Shown: piece by piece, positions 8,161-23,773 of the stretch | Position numbering within the stretch: the first letter of the stretch is position 1 | Layout: every line of letters starts with the position of its first letter | Assembly: GCA_944320725.1 (NCBI GenBank) | Contig: CALUIM010000009.1 | Coordinates: 1-64,000 of the forward strand | Reading direction: 5' to 3' | DNA: 64,000 nucleotides | DNA from: an uncultured Coriobacteriaceae bacterium | GTDB lineage: Bacteria; Actinomycetota; Coriobacteriia; Coriobacteriales; Coriobacteriaceae | Program-made: the position numbers and the translations under genes | The notes under the pieces: generated by a model | Database searches by the model: none | What the model was told of the DNA's origin: nothing | Seen by the model: only the letters and a program-made list of their open reading frames with translations

Positions 8161-9066
8161 ATGAAGGCCATCATACCTGCCGCTGGTCTAGGCACCCGCT
8201 TCCTGCCCTCGACCAAGTGCACCCCCAAAGAGATGCTGCCGGTGCTCGACAAGCCGGTCATCCAGTACGTGGTCGAGGAGGCGCTTGCTCCCGAGGAGGT
8301 CGATGACGTCATCATCGTCACGTCGCCGGGCAAGCCCGAGCTGCTGAGCTACTTCCAGCCCGATCGCTCGCTCGAGGGCCTGCTGCGCGAGCGCGGCAAG
8401 GCGGCCTACGCCGACGCCGTCGCCGCTGCCGGCAACATGCCGGTCGACTTCCGCTATCAGTACGAGCCGCGCGGCCTCGGTCACGCCATCCGCTCCGCCG
8501 CCGACGCCGTCGCCGGCGAGAGCTTCTTGGTGCTGCTGGGCGACTACGTCGTGCCCTCGCGCGATATCTGCACCAAGATGATGGCCGTTTCGCAGGCCCA
8601 CGCCGGCGCCTCCGTGATCGCCGTCGCCCCCTGCTCGCCCGAGGAGGTCAGCCGCTACGGCGTGATCGCCGGCGAGCGCGTGGGCACGGTCCCGGGCAGC
8701 GGCGAGCCGGCCGACGACGAGCCCGGTGCCGTGTGGCGCGTCTCCGGCCTGGTGGAGAAGCCCGCTCCCGAGGACGCCCCCTCCAACCTCTACATCGTGG
8801 GCCGCTACCTGCTGAGTCCTCTGGTCATGGACCTTCTGGGCGACCAGGAGCCGGGCAAGGGCGGAGAGATCCAGCTCACCGACGCCATGGCGCGCAGCCT
8901 CGAGCGCGAGGCCATGTACGCCGTGGTCATCGACCCGCTGTCCGGCTACGACACCGGCACGCCGAGCGGCTGGATGGCCACGAACGCCCTGATGGCCGCC
9001 GAGGACCCGCGGTTCCGCGACGCCTTCTGGGAGGCCATCGACGAGCGCGGCGGCCTCAAGCGCTAA
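8161..9066 (+). CDS. galU: UTP--glucose-1-phosphate uridylyltransferase
   Basis: This 301-residue nucleotidyltransferase starts with MKAIIPAAGLGTRFLPSTK, the GalU signature, followed by the activating lysine in CTPKEMLPV. Family-typical GGEIQLTDA and YDTGTP motifs are present. It makes UDP-glucose from UTP and glucose-1-phosphate for cell-envelope glycans and galactose use. The ATG follows GAAAGGAATAG. A palindromic stretch with AAGCGGCCGCTT (8045-8056) sits about 100 bp upstream and may be a terminator for the SLH gene or an operator. Confidence 0.96.
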   Translation: MKAIIPAAGLGTRFLPSTKCTPKEMLPVLDKPVIQYVVEEALAPEEVDDVIIVTSPGKPELLSYFQPDRSLEGLLRERGKAAYADAVAAAGNMPVDFRYQYEPRGLGHAIRSAADAVAGESFLVLLGDYVVPSRDICTKMMAVSQAHAGASVIAVAPCSPEEVSRYGVIAGERVGTVPGSGEPADDEPGAVWRVSGLVEKPAPEDAPSNLYIVGRYLLSPLVMDLLGDQEPGKGGEIQLTDAMARSLEREAMYAVVIDPLSGYDTGTPSGWMATNALMAAEDPRFRDAFWEAIDERGGLKR

Positions 9067-9093
9067 CGCGGTGGCGAGCATTCGATCGGTATG

Positions 9094-9125
9094 GACCCGG
9101 CGGCGATGGCCGTCGGGTCTTTTTT
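9094..9125 (+). terminator. Terminator of galU
   Basis: GACCCGGCGGC, loop GATG and GCCGTCGGGTC form an 11-bp stem with one wobble pair. It runs directly into TTTTTT. Confidence 0.9.
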
Positions 9126-9270
9126 GTGCGAAGCGCGGGACCGACTGCAGGCCCCCTGCCTTCAACATCTCCTTGAAGAGGGCCGAAAGGCCTTGTCTGA
9201 AGCCTTCGCCGCTGGTTAACTACCGCACGTTTGCGCCGCAGGGGGCGGCGCATCTGAAGGAGGGTTTCCA

Positions 9271-9990
9271 GTGGATAGCAATTCGATCAAGAAGTATGGC
9301 GCCGAGGCGCTCGGCACGTTCGTGCTCACGTTCTTCGGCTGCGGCAGCGCGGCGGTCGCCGGCTCGGTGCTCGGCAACCTCGGCATCGCGTTCGCGTTCG
9401 GCCTGTCGATCGTCGCCATGGCGTTCGCCATCGGCAACGTGTCCGGCTGCCATATCAACCCGGCGGTGACCTTCGGCCTGTTCGTTGACAAGCGTATCTC
9501 CCTGAAGGACCTGTTCGGCTATTGGATCGCCCAGTTCATCGGCGCGATCATCGCCGCGCTCGTGCTCATGCTCGTGATCAACAACTGCGCCGACCTCGGC
9601 GGCGTCGCCGCGACCGGCCTTGGCTGCAACGGCTACGGCGAGGCCTCCTCGACCGGCATCTCGATGTTCGGCGCCGTCCTCGTCGAGGTCATCCTCACGA
9701 TGGTGTTCGTGCTCACCATCCTCGGCGTGACCGCCGACGGCAAGACCGGGCATTTTGCCGGCCTGGTGATCGGCCTTACGCTCGCGTTCGTGCACATTAT
9801 GGGCATTCCTCTGACCGGCACGTCCGTCAACCCGGCGCGCAGCTTCGGTCCTGCGCTCGTCATGGCCTTCGAGGGCAACACCGTGGCGCTCGACCAGGTC
9901 TGGGTGTTCATCTTCGCGCCGCTCGTGGGCGCCGCCCTCGCCGCGGTCATCTTCGGCGCCTTCAAGAGCTTCTACAAGCAGGAGGCATAG
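9271..9990 (+). CDS. aqpZ: Aquaporin Z-type water channel
   Basis: This 239-residue MIP-family protein has six membrane segments and the two NPA half-helix motifs, HINPAV (NPA at 63-65) and SVNPARS (NPA at 187-189). The selectivity-filter residues known from E. coli AqpZ are present: Phe43, His175, Thr184 and Arg190. That points to water rather than glycerol conduction. The start is a GTG 6 nt after GAAGGAGGG. It is a single gene with its own terminator. Confidence 0.93.
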   Translation: MDSNSIKKYGAEALGTFVLTFFGCGSAAVAGSVLGNLGIAFAFGLSIVAMAFAIGNVSGCHINPAVTFGLFVDKRISLKDLFGYWIAQFIGAIIAALVLMLVINNCADLGGVAATGLGCNGYGEASSTGISMFGAVLVEVILTMVFVLTILGVTADGKTGHFAGLVIGLTLAFVHIMGIPLTGTSVNPARSFGPALVMAFEGNTVALDQVWVFIFAPLVGAALAAVIFGAFKSFYKQEA

Positions 9991-10031
9991 ACGGCCTTCC
10001 GCCAACCGATAATTCGGGCTGGTGCTTGAGG

Positions 10032-10077
10032 GGACGGGGTCCGGTGCTTCTCGGGAAGCGCCGGACCCCGTCCTTTT
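10032..10077 (+). terminator. Strong terminator after aqpZ
   Basis: The arm GGACGGGGTCCGG-T-GCTTC and its complement GAAGC-G-CCGGACCCCGTCC flank a TCGG tetraloop and are followed by TTTT. The hairpin separates the convergent aqpZ and AlbA-domain genes. Confidence 0.9.
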
Positions 10078-10153
10078 GGGAAACACCGATCAATTCACTC
10101 CGCGCCGGTCGGCCCCGTGGCGGGCGCCGCGAAAGCAATCGATCGGCGTCTCC

Positions 10154-11395
10154 CTAACTGCGCAAGAGGGCGTCGACGAGCTGGTTGTCCCGCGCGTCGG
10201 GCGAGCCGAGGGGCAGGCCGCAGGCCTCGAAGAAATGGCTGCCGGCGAACTGCCGCGCCCTAAACGAGTTGTGCGCCCCGTCGTCGAGGTAGCGCACGCG
10301 CGACAGGCAGTCGGTGGTGGCGCAGTACAGCGGCCCGCGCTCGTTGACGTACTCGAGGTAGAGCGGCTCTTCGCTCCACAGCACCACGCCGGCGAGGTTC
10401 TCGAGCTCGTAGGCCACGGCGAACTGCTGCCAGGCGAGCCCGCGCGCGCGGACGTAGCGGTCGAGGATCGACGCCATACGGGTCACGCGGGCGAGGGTGT
10501 CGCTCGCGCTCATGATGCGCAGGGGCGCCTGCCCTCCCGCCCGCTCGTGGCGCGTGAGGTTGAGCCGCGCGAGCGCGTGCTCGTACTCGTCGCCTCCGAC
10601 CAGCACCGCCGGCACCGAGAGCTTGATGGACTCGTCGCCGAACAGCTCGATGGCCGAGTGCGGGGTGCGCGGATCGTCGCGCGTGGGAACGCTGAAGATG
10701 AGGGAGTCGTGCGCGTGGTGGACGCGGCAGGCGAGCCCCTGCCGCTTGAAGGCGGTCCGCATGCAGGCGGCGTGCTCGTTGAGCTCGTCGCGCGACGGGG
10801 CGTCTGCGGCCCGGCTTCCCATGCGGAACACGTACAGGTTGAACAGCGGCATGTCCTCTGCCGTGTAGAACACCGTGCGGCGGCAGAACTCCCGGACCTC
10901 CAGGCGCCTTCGCGTCGCCTTGCCGTACAGCTCGACGAGCGCCGAGCTCGCCGCGGGCCCCGAGGTCGAGCCCTCGCGCACGTCCACGACGCCGTCGGCC
11001 ACATACGGCGGGAAGTCGCCTTCGAGCACCTGCACGATGACGACGCCCTCGTCGGGCGCGGCGGGGTCGGTCACGAAGCGCACGTCGATGCGCGGCGCGG
11101 GCGTGATGTGCCGGCGGCAGGATTCGCCGATGATCTGGCTGTAGTCCGCCGAGAGGCGCGGCAAGGGGCACGTGCTCTTGTCGTCGTCGGCGATGCCGAT
11201 GACGAGCCAGCCGCCTGCGGAGTTGGCGAACGAGGCGATGATCTTGGGCAGCTTCTTCAGCACGGTGGGGGAGAGGCTCCGCTTGAACTCGAGCGCGTAG
11301 CCCTCCTCGAGCTCGCGCAGCTGGTCGAGATCCGCGTAGGCCACCTCGGCAAGCGTCTTCGGCCGTCCGTGGGCATCTTTGAATGGGCTGAACAT
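10154..11395 (-). CDS. AlbA_2 (Schlafen-type) domain protein
   Basis: The 413-residue protein contains an AlbA_2/divergent-AAA domain at about 25-150, with the hallmarks EFKRSLS and the stretch IIASFANSAGGWLVIGIAD. The remaining 250 residues have no clear signature. Such proteins are usually annotated as DNA- or nucleic-acid-binding regulators, but their biochemistry is poorly known. It is a lone gene between the aqpZ terminator and the rpoB promoter, transcribed away from rpoB. No phage or defence neighbour is seen. Confidence 0.75.
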   Translation of the reverse strand: MFSPFKDAHGRPKTLAEVAYADLDQLRELEEGYALEFKRSLSPTVLKKLPKIIASFANSAGGWLVIGIADDDKSTCPLPRLSADYSQIIGESCRRHITPAPRIDVRFVTDPAAPDEGVVIVQVLEGDFPPYVADGVVDVREGSTSGPAASSALVELYGKATRRRLEVREFCRRTVFYTAEDMPLFNLYVFRMGSRAADAPSRDELNEHAACMRTAFKRQGLACRVHHAHDSLIFSVPTRDDPRTPHSAIELFGDESIKLSVPAVLVGGDEYEHALARLNLTRHERAGGQAPLRIMSASDTLARVTRMASILDRYVRARGLAWQQFAVAYELENLAGVVLWSEEPLYLEYVNERGPLYCATTDCLSRVRYLDDGAHNSFRARQFAGSHFFEACGLPLGSPDARDNQLVDALLRS

Positions 11396-11618
11396 CGGTG
11401 CCGCCTTCCTCGCGCCTCTTTGTGCGGCTTATACCCACCAGCCTGTCCCTTCGGGCCGGAACTTTTTAGGACGGGGCCCTGTGCCCTCGGCATCCGAGAG
11501 ATCGGGCGGCGGTTCACGGAAAACTCATGAACATATGTTCGTGATAACGAGGTTTACCAGCGGCTTTGAGAACGAAAAAAATAGCTAGTCCAAAAACTTC
11601 CGTAAGTCAAGACTTTTC

Positions 11619-11646
11619 TTGCCGAACGGAAGGCACCTGCTAAACT
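11619..11646 (+). promoter_or_regulatory. Probable rpoB promoter
   Basis: TTGCCG (11619-11624), a 16-bp spacer and TAAACT (11641-11646) lie about 90 bp upstream of rpoB. The 338-bp gap 11396-11733 has no gene. The usual rplJ-rplL pair is absent upstream, so rpoBC has its own promoter here. Confidence 0.6.
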
Positions 11647-11733
11647 AATAGGTTGCGATAACTGGCAGAAGTCTTTGCGCATGCACGGATGGATGCCGAC
11701 CACCCGTTTTTCCCGCGAAGGAGGAAACACCTG

Positions 11734-15222
<3,489 letters not shown>

Positions 15223-15228
15223 TTGACT

Positions 15229-19695
<4,467 letters not shown>

Positions 19696-19738
19696 GCACT
19701 CGGAGTATTAGCAACGCCCCGGCGCATCATCGCGTATG

Positions 19739-19775
19739 ACAAGGTCCGTCTCGCAAGAGGCGGACCTTGTTTTGT
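19739..19775 (+). terminator. Terminator of rpoBC
   Basis: ACAAGGTCCGTCTC, loop GCAA and GAGGCGGACCTTGT form a 14-bp stem with one mismatch, followed by a T-rich TTTTGTT. Confidence 0.9.
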
Positions 19776-19827
19776 TACGGTTGCGGTGGGGTAGAATCTG
19801 CTCAACGTCGCAAGCGAAAGGAGCAAG

Positions 19828-20850
19828 ATGGAGTCGACGCAGCCAACGGGCAGCAGGTGGCGCAATATCTTCGCAGCGCTTGGTGTGCTCGCGTACATGA
19901 TCGCGTCGAGCATCATCGCGGCCATCGTGCTCGTGTTGCTTTTGGCCATCGTACAGGTTGCTTTGGGTTCCGCGAGCTCCATTGCCGGCGTGATTGACGC
20001 GCTGGACGGCGACCCCAATCTGCTTTCCATCTCAGTCTATGTGCTCATGGGTCTGCCAGTGGCGCTGCTGCTCCATGCGCATCTCCATCCGCGTCTGCGC
20101 GCCCGCGACCTCAAGCCAGTGTGGGATTCGGATTATGAGCGCATGGCGCACGATGCCGATGCGGCCAATCAGCCGGTGGCGATACCCGCTGCGGAGGCCA
20201 CTGGCTCCGCACGTCCCACGCATGTGATGGCAGACGCCGCCGCACCTGCTGCGGCGCTTCCGCGCGTCTCCCTCTCGCTCGCAGGCTTCACGCTGCGCTC
20301 GCTCGCGCTCATCGTACTGCTCGTGATCGGCGTGCAGTATCTCACCGATTTGGTCTTTGTGCTCTACGATCAGTTTGCACCGAGCGTGATCGAGGAATAC
20401 ACCGATCTGCTTGAGGGCTCGGGGCTCACCAGCTATGGTGTGCTTTGGTTCATCGCGACCATCGTGCTGCCGCCGCTCGTGGAGGAGGCGGGTTTCCGCG
20501 GTTTGGCGCTTACCTACTTCCGTCGCGCCGGTGCCCCCTTCGCGGTGGCAAATATCATTCAGGCGCTGGCGTTCGGTATCTTCCATATGAACCTCTTGCA
20601 GGGGACCTATACCTTTTTTGCCGGCCTGGTACTGGGGTTTGTCGCGTACCGCTATCACTCGCTTGTTCCTGCGATCATCATGCATGCGTTCTATAACCTG
20701 TGGGGCACGTTTGGCTCCGAGATGATCAACGCGCTGCTGCCTAACCTCTCCATAGTTGCCAGCATCGCATTCGGCGCCGTGGTAACCGTTGTTGCGCTCG
20801 TGCTCATCGTGCGCGACACGGCAGGTGTCGCGCCTCCCCACGACGCCTAG
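19828..20850 (+). CDS. CPBP-family intramembrane glutamic protease (CAAX/ABI type)
   Basis: This 340-residue membrane protein has about eight hydrophobic helices and the three ABI motifs: EEAGFRG (catalytic Glu pair near 219-220), FGIFHMNLLQ and HAFYN. An Ala/Pro-rich cytoplasmic loop of roughly 60 residues separates the N-terminal pair of helices from the catalytic core. Bacterial members process or protect against peptides such as bacteriocins, but no bacteriocin gene is adjacent. The start follows GAAAGGAGC. The gene is convergent with the lipoprotein gene across the mirrored repeat element. Confidence 0.88.
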   Translation: MESTQPTGSRWRNIFAALGVLAYMIASSIIAAIVLVLLLAIVQVALGSASSIAGVIDALDGDPNLLSISVYVLMGLPVALLLHAHLHPRLRARDLKPVWDSDYERMAHDADAANQPVAIPAAEATGSARPTHVMADAAAPAAALPRVSLSLAGFTLRSLALIVLLVIGVQYLTDLVFVLYDQFAPSVIEEYTDLLEGSGLTSYGVLWFIATIVLPPLVEEAGFRGLALTYFRRAGAPFAVANIIQALAFGIFHMNLLQGTYTFFAGLVLGFVAYRYHSLVPAIIMHAFYNLWGTFGSEMINALLPNLSIVASIAFGAVVTVVALVLIVRDTAGVAPPHDA

Positions 20851-20890
20851 GATCTTCCAGACACCACAAACAACTATCTGTAGAGCCAGA

Positions 20891-21261
20891 TGGTCACGAG
20901 ACGACACGTATGGGCGATGTCGTCGCAGCAACACCCCTCCCGTGGTCACGAGACGACACCTATGGGTGATGAAGCTCCAGCAGATGCAGGTTCGTGGTCA
21001 CGGCGGGGGACATATGGGTTGCCGCGTAGCAGGATTACGCCGTAGCGACATCGAGTAAAACGTATCACCCCATGTTTTATGGGGTGATACGTTCTTTTGC
21101 AATTGAAAATAGCTTGACGTAACGTGACGCCAACCCATACCCCTCAAGCATTGACCACGACCCCGGTGTTCCTACGAACGAACCACCCATAGGTGTCGTC
21201 TCGTGACCACGGGGATGGTGCCGCCAGCACGCCGTAACCCATACGTCCTCGATCGTGACCA
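20891..21261. repeat. 371-bp mirrored element: three direct and three inverted 52-bp units around a hairpin
   Basis: Motif copies of 25 nt (TGGTCACGA, about nine less conserved bases, TATGGGT) start on the + strand at 20891, 20943 and 20995. They return as reverse complements at 21133-21157, 21185-21209 and 21237-21261. Every step is exactly 52 bp, and all copies point to the centre. A GTAGCA-like block often occurs 10 nt after the motif. The 113-bp middle holds a hairpin centred at 21076, the exact midpoint of the element. No further copies extend outward. It fills most of the 564-bp gap between convergent genes. A second element of identical geometry lies at 33932-34302. Confidence 0.92.
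21059..21098. terminator. Bidirectional terminator hairpin at the centre of mirrored element 1
   Basis: AACGTATCACCCCAT, loop GTTTT and ATGGGGTGATACGTT form a perfect 15-bp stem. It is flanked by AAAA on the left and CTTTT on the right, so it can terminate in both directions between the convergent genes. Confidence 0.85.
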
Positions 21262-21344
21262 TCGTGGTGCATGTAAGGGCGAAGGGGGGCGCTGCATGTC
21301 CGGCTGCGGCCAGGCACGCAGGGCAGTGAGCGTGCTACATGGTA

Positions 21345-21378
21345 GCGCCGGGTAGTTCCTTATGGAACAACCCGGCGC
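21345..21378. terminator. GC-rich hairpin at the 3' end of the lipoprotein gene
   Basis: GCGCCGGGTAGTTCC, a TTAT loop and GGAACAACCCGGCGC form a near-perfect 15-bp stem. It begins about 36 bp past the stop codon of the minus-strand gene. No T-tract follows on either side, so its role as terminator is only likely. Confidence 0.55.
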
Positions 21379-21414
21379 GCGTGCTTGCACGATGGGGCAG
21401 TGGCACTGGCGAAG

Positions 21415-22464
21415 CTATGCGGCGTAGCCATTTGCACCGCTGATGAGGAAGAGTCCCTCGATAAAGCCGTCCCAGCTATCGGCATCAACGTATACACTGC
21501 CGGTGGCGAGGTCGATGTGGAAGTCAACGTGGTTATACTCGGTGGGGCCCGTCGCTCCCAGCTCGTTGATGGCATATTGCATACCCATGTAGAAGGTGCC
21601 GTTCGTAAGGTGGTTCTTAGCATCGTCGATCGTGGAGGTGCCCGCAGCCTCGCACGAATCCTGCCAGAACTTATTGCCGGCGGCGGCGATGTCAAACGAA
21701 GGCGAGATGGTGTAGTAGAGCGTGCCCGTGCAGGTTGTAGGGTCATAGGTCACATCGTTGCAGTCGAACGAGAAGCCCTGCTGCAGGAAGAGCCGCGTGA
21801 TCTCGCTGTTGGGGTAGCAGAGCTCGTCGACACCCATAAGGGCGAAGTTCTCCCAGTACCAGGCGATATTGTCGATTGTCTCCTGCGAGATGATGGAGGT
21901 GTCGCCTTGGGAGAGGCGGTTGAACAGGGACTCAACATGCCCTTGGATCATGTGAAGCGCGCTGTTTACGCTCGTCGAACTTGAGGCGTCTGTCACACTG
22001 CCGGCAACAAGGTAGCTTGGATTGGATGAGGTCTGCGCCGACGTGCCATTCTTGGCCTGACCGTTCAGGTAATCCATGACAACCGAATCGTTATTAGTGT
22101 TAGGAAGGTTGGGGTACTGGTAGGCGGTATAGTCGCTGCTCTTTGTCGGAGACGTATCGGCGCTGTCACCATAGGTGCCCACACCATCAAGTTCGATGAT
22201 GGCATCGTCTGCAGCATAGCTTGACGCATGCACTGTTGAGTCGGTGTCATACGTCGATGTACTTGATGCCGAGGATCCGTTCTCAAGGGTGGACGAGGCG
22301 GACGTGGATGCACTCGTATTCGAAGAGGTGCAACCGCTCTGGCTGAGTACAAGCGCCGTTCCCATGGCCGCCACGAGGGCAAGGGTACCCCAACGGTGGT
22401 TGCGCTGCTTGCGCGCAGGCGCAGGTGAGGTGGAGCTGAACGTGGGATACATACGAATCGACAT
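21415..22464 (-). CDS. Probable exported lipoprotein of unknown function, Ser/Thr-rich
   Basis: The 349-residue product has a basic start, a hydrophobic segment (LALVAAMGTALVLS) and a cysteine in SQSGC that could be lipidated, although Gln at -3 departs from the usual lipobox. About 70 Ser/Thr-rich residues follow, resembling a spacer. The C-terminal 220 residues form a compact domain with several Cys and many aromatic residues. The start ATG at 22462-22464 follows AAAGAGGACACC; a longer upstream frame is not supported. I do not recognise the domain. It is transcribed away from rpsL and ends at a GC-rich hairpin. Confidence 0.65.
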   Translation of the reverse strand: MSIRMYPTFSSTSPAPARKQRNHRWGTLALVAAMGTALVLSQSGCTSSNTSASTSASSTLENGSSASSTSTYDTDSTVHASSYAADDAIIELDGVGTYGDSADTSPTKSSDYTAYQYPNLPNTNNDSVVMDYLNGQAKNGTSAQTSSNPSYLVAGSVTDASSSTSVNSALHMIQGHVESLFNRLSQGDTSIISQETIDNIAWYWENFALMGVDELCYPNSEITRLFLQQGFSFDCNDVTYDPTTCTGTLYYTISPSFDIAAAGNKFWQDSCEAAGTSTIDDAKNHLTNGTFYMGMQYAINELGATGPTEYNHVDFHIDLATGSVYVDADSWDGFIEGLFLISGANGYAA

Positions 22465-22719
22465 GGTGTCCTCTTTCTCTCGATGCCGTGCGAAGTGCTT
22501 CTCCGCGTGTCGAGGCAACCATATCAACGACCCCAACATGTCCTTGCGCAAGCGCATGGGCGAGGGGGGTGTAGACTGCATGCCGTGAGGGGCGCGGCAT
22601 GGGCACGCGCCGCCTCGTGCGGGCGCATCAGTGGGCCCCTGTGCAGCAACAGCACGAGCCTCTTATGAAGATTCTGCGCAAATTGCCTGATTTTAGGATA
22701 CGCCCGGCTCCGTGGTGTG

Positions 22720-22748
22720 TTGACGCAACGCGTACGCGCGCGTAAAGT
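22720..22748 (+). promoter_or_regulatory. Promoter of the rpsL-rpsG-fusA operon
   Basis: TTGACG (22720-22725), a 17-bp spacer and TAAAGT (22743-22748) form a near-consensus sigma-70 promoter about 90 bp before rpsL. The 376-bp gap 22465-22840 has no other gene. Confidence 0.75.
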
Positions 22749-22840
22749 TTCGGTTTGCGTGTTTCGAAGGTGGATGCTGACGCCTCGATTCAAGCCGTTG
22801 CACCCTATATAGCTGGAATCATCAATAGAAGGAGTACGCT

Positions 22841-23215
22841 TTGCCTACAATTAACCAGCTGGTCCTCAAGGGCCGCAAGTCCAAGCCCGCGAAGTCCAAG
22901 AACGCGGCTCTCCAGCACAATCCGCAGAAGCGCGGCGTGTGCACCCGCGTGTTCACCACCTCGCCCAAGAAGCCGAACTCGGCCCTTCGTAAGGTCGCCC
23001 GTGTTCGCCTGGTCAACGGCATCGAGGTCACGGCCTACATCCCCGGTGAGGGTCATAACCTGCAGGAGCACTCCATCGTGCTCATCCGCGGCGGCCGCGT
23101 GCGCGACCTGCCTGGTGTGCGTTACAAGATCATCCGCGGCGCCTACGACTGCGCTCCGGTCAACAACCGCATGCAGTCCCGCTCCCGCTACGGTGCTAAG
23201 CGCCCCAAGAAATAA
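22841..23215 (+). CDS. rpsL: 30S ribosomal protein S12
   Basis: This 124-residue S12 starts at a TTG after GAAGGAG. It takes part in decoding at the ribosomal A site. The streptomycin-region Lys43 is present in SPKKPNS. The second classic position, 88, is Arg (RVRDLPG; codon CGC at 23102-23104) where E. coli and Mycobacterium tuberculosis have Lys. It is the first gene of the str operon here. Confidence 0.97.
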   Translation: MPTINQLVLKGRKSKPAKSKNAALQHNPQKRGVCTRVFTTSPKKPNSALRKVARVRLVNGIEVTAYIPGEGHNLQEHSIVLIRGGRVRDLPGVRYKIIRGAYDCAPVNNRMQSRSRYGAKRPKK

Positions 23216-23285
23216 CGTCACACCCACGCATCGTCTGAGCGCGCATGAATTCGCGCTCGCGAGCTAACTCATAAGGAGATTCACT

Positions 23286-23756
23286 ATGCCGCGTCGTGCA
23301 GCAGCAAACCGTCGCGAGATTATGCCGGATGCCGTGTATAACAACCGTCTCGTGACCCAGCTTATCAACAAGGTTCTTCTCGACGGCAAGAAGTCCGTCG
23401 CCGAGCGTGTCGTCTACGGCGCCTTCGACATCGTCGCGAAGAAGTCCGATTCCGATCCGCTGGCCGTCTTCAAGAAGGCTATGGAGAACGTCAAGCCCAC
23501 GCTCGAGGTTAAGCCCAAGCGCGTTGGTGGCGCTACCTATCAGGTGCCTATGGAGGTCAGCTCTCGTCGTTCGACCCAGCTCGCTATCCGCTGGATCGTT
23601 AACTTCTCGCGTGCTCGCAAGGAGAAGACCATGGCCGAGCGTCTCGCGAACGAGATCCTCGACGCCTCCAACGGCGTTGGCGCTTCCGTGAAGAAGCGCG
23701 AGGACGTCTTCAAGATGGCTGAGGCCAACCGTGCCTTCTCGCACTATCGCTGGTAA
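23286..23756 (+). CDS. rpsG: 30S ribosomal protein S7
   Basis: The 156-residue protein starts [10 protein letters not shown] and matches S7, the primary binder of the 3' major domain of 16S rRNA. AAGGAG lies 8 nt before the ATG. It is 70 bp after rpsL and 17 bp before fusA, the standard str operon order. Confidence 0.97.
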   Translation: MPRRAAANRREIMPDAVYNNRLVTQLINKVLLDGKKSVAERVVYGAFDIVAKKSDSDPLAVFKKAMENVKPTLEVKPKRVGGATYQVPMEVSSRRSTQLAIRWIVNFSRARKEKTMAERLANEILDASNGVGASVKKREDVFKMAEANRAFSHYRW

Positions 23757-23773
23757 TTCTGGGAGGAATTGAA

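Noticed and set aside
20891-21019. Possible CRISPR array (25-nt repeats, 27-nt spacers)
   Set aside because: Only three copies per side, the repeat itself varies, spacers share a GTAGCA-like block, the array is mirrored around a hairpin, and no cas gene is present.
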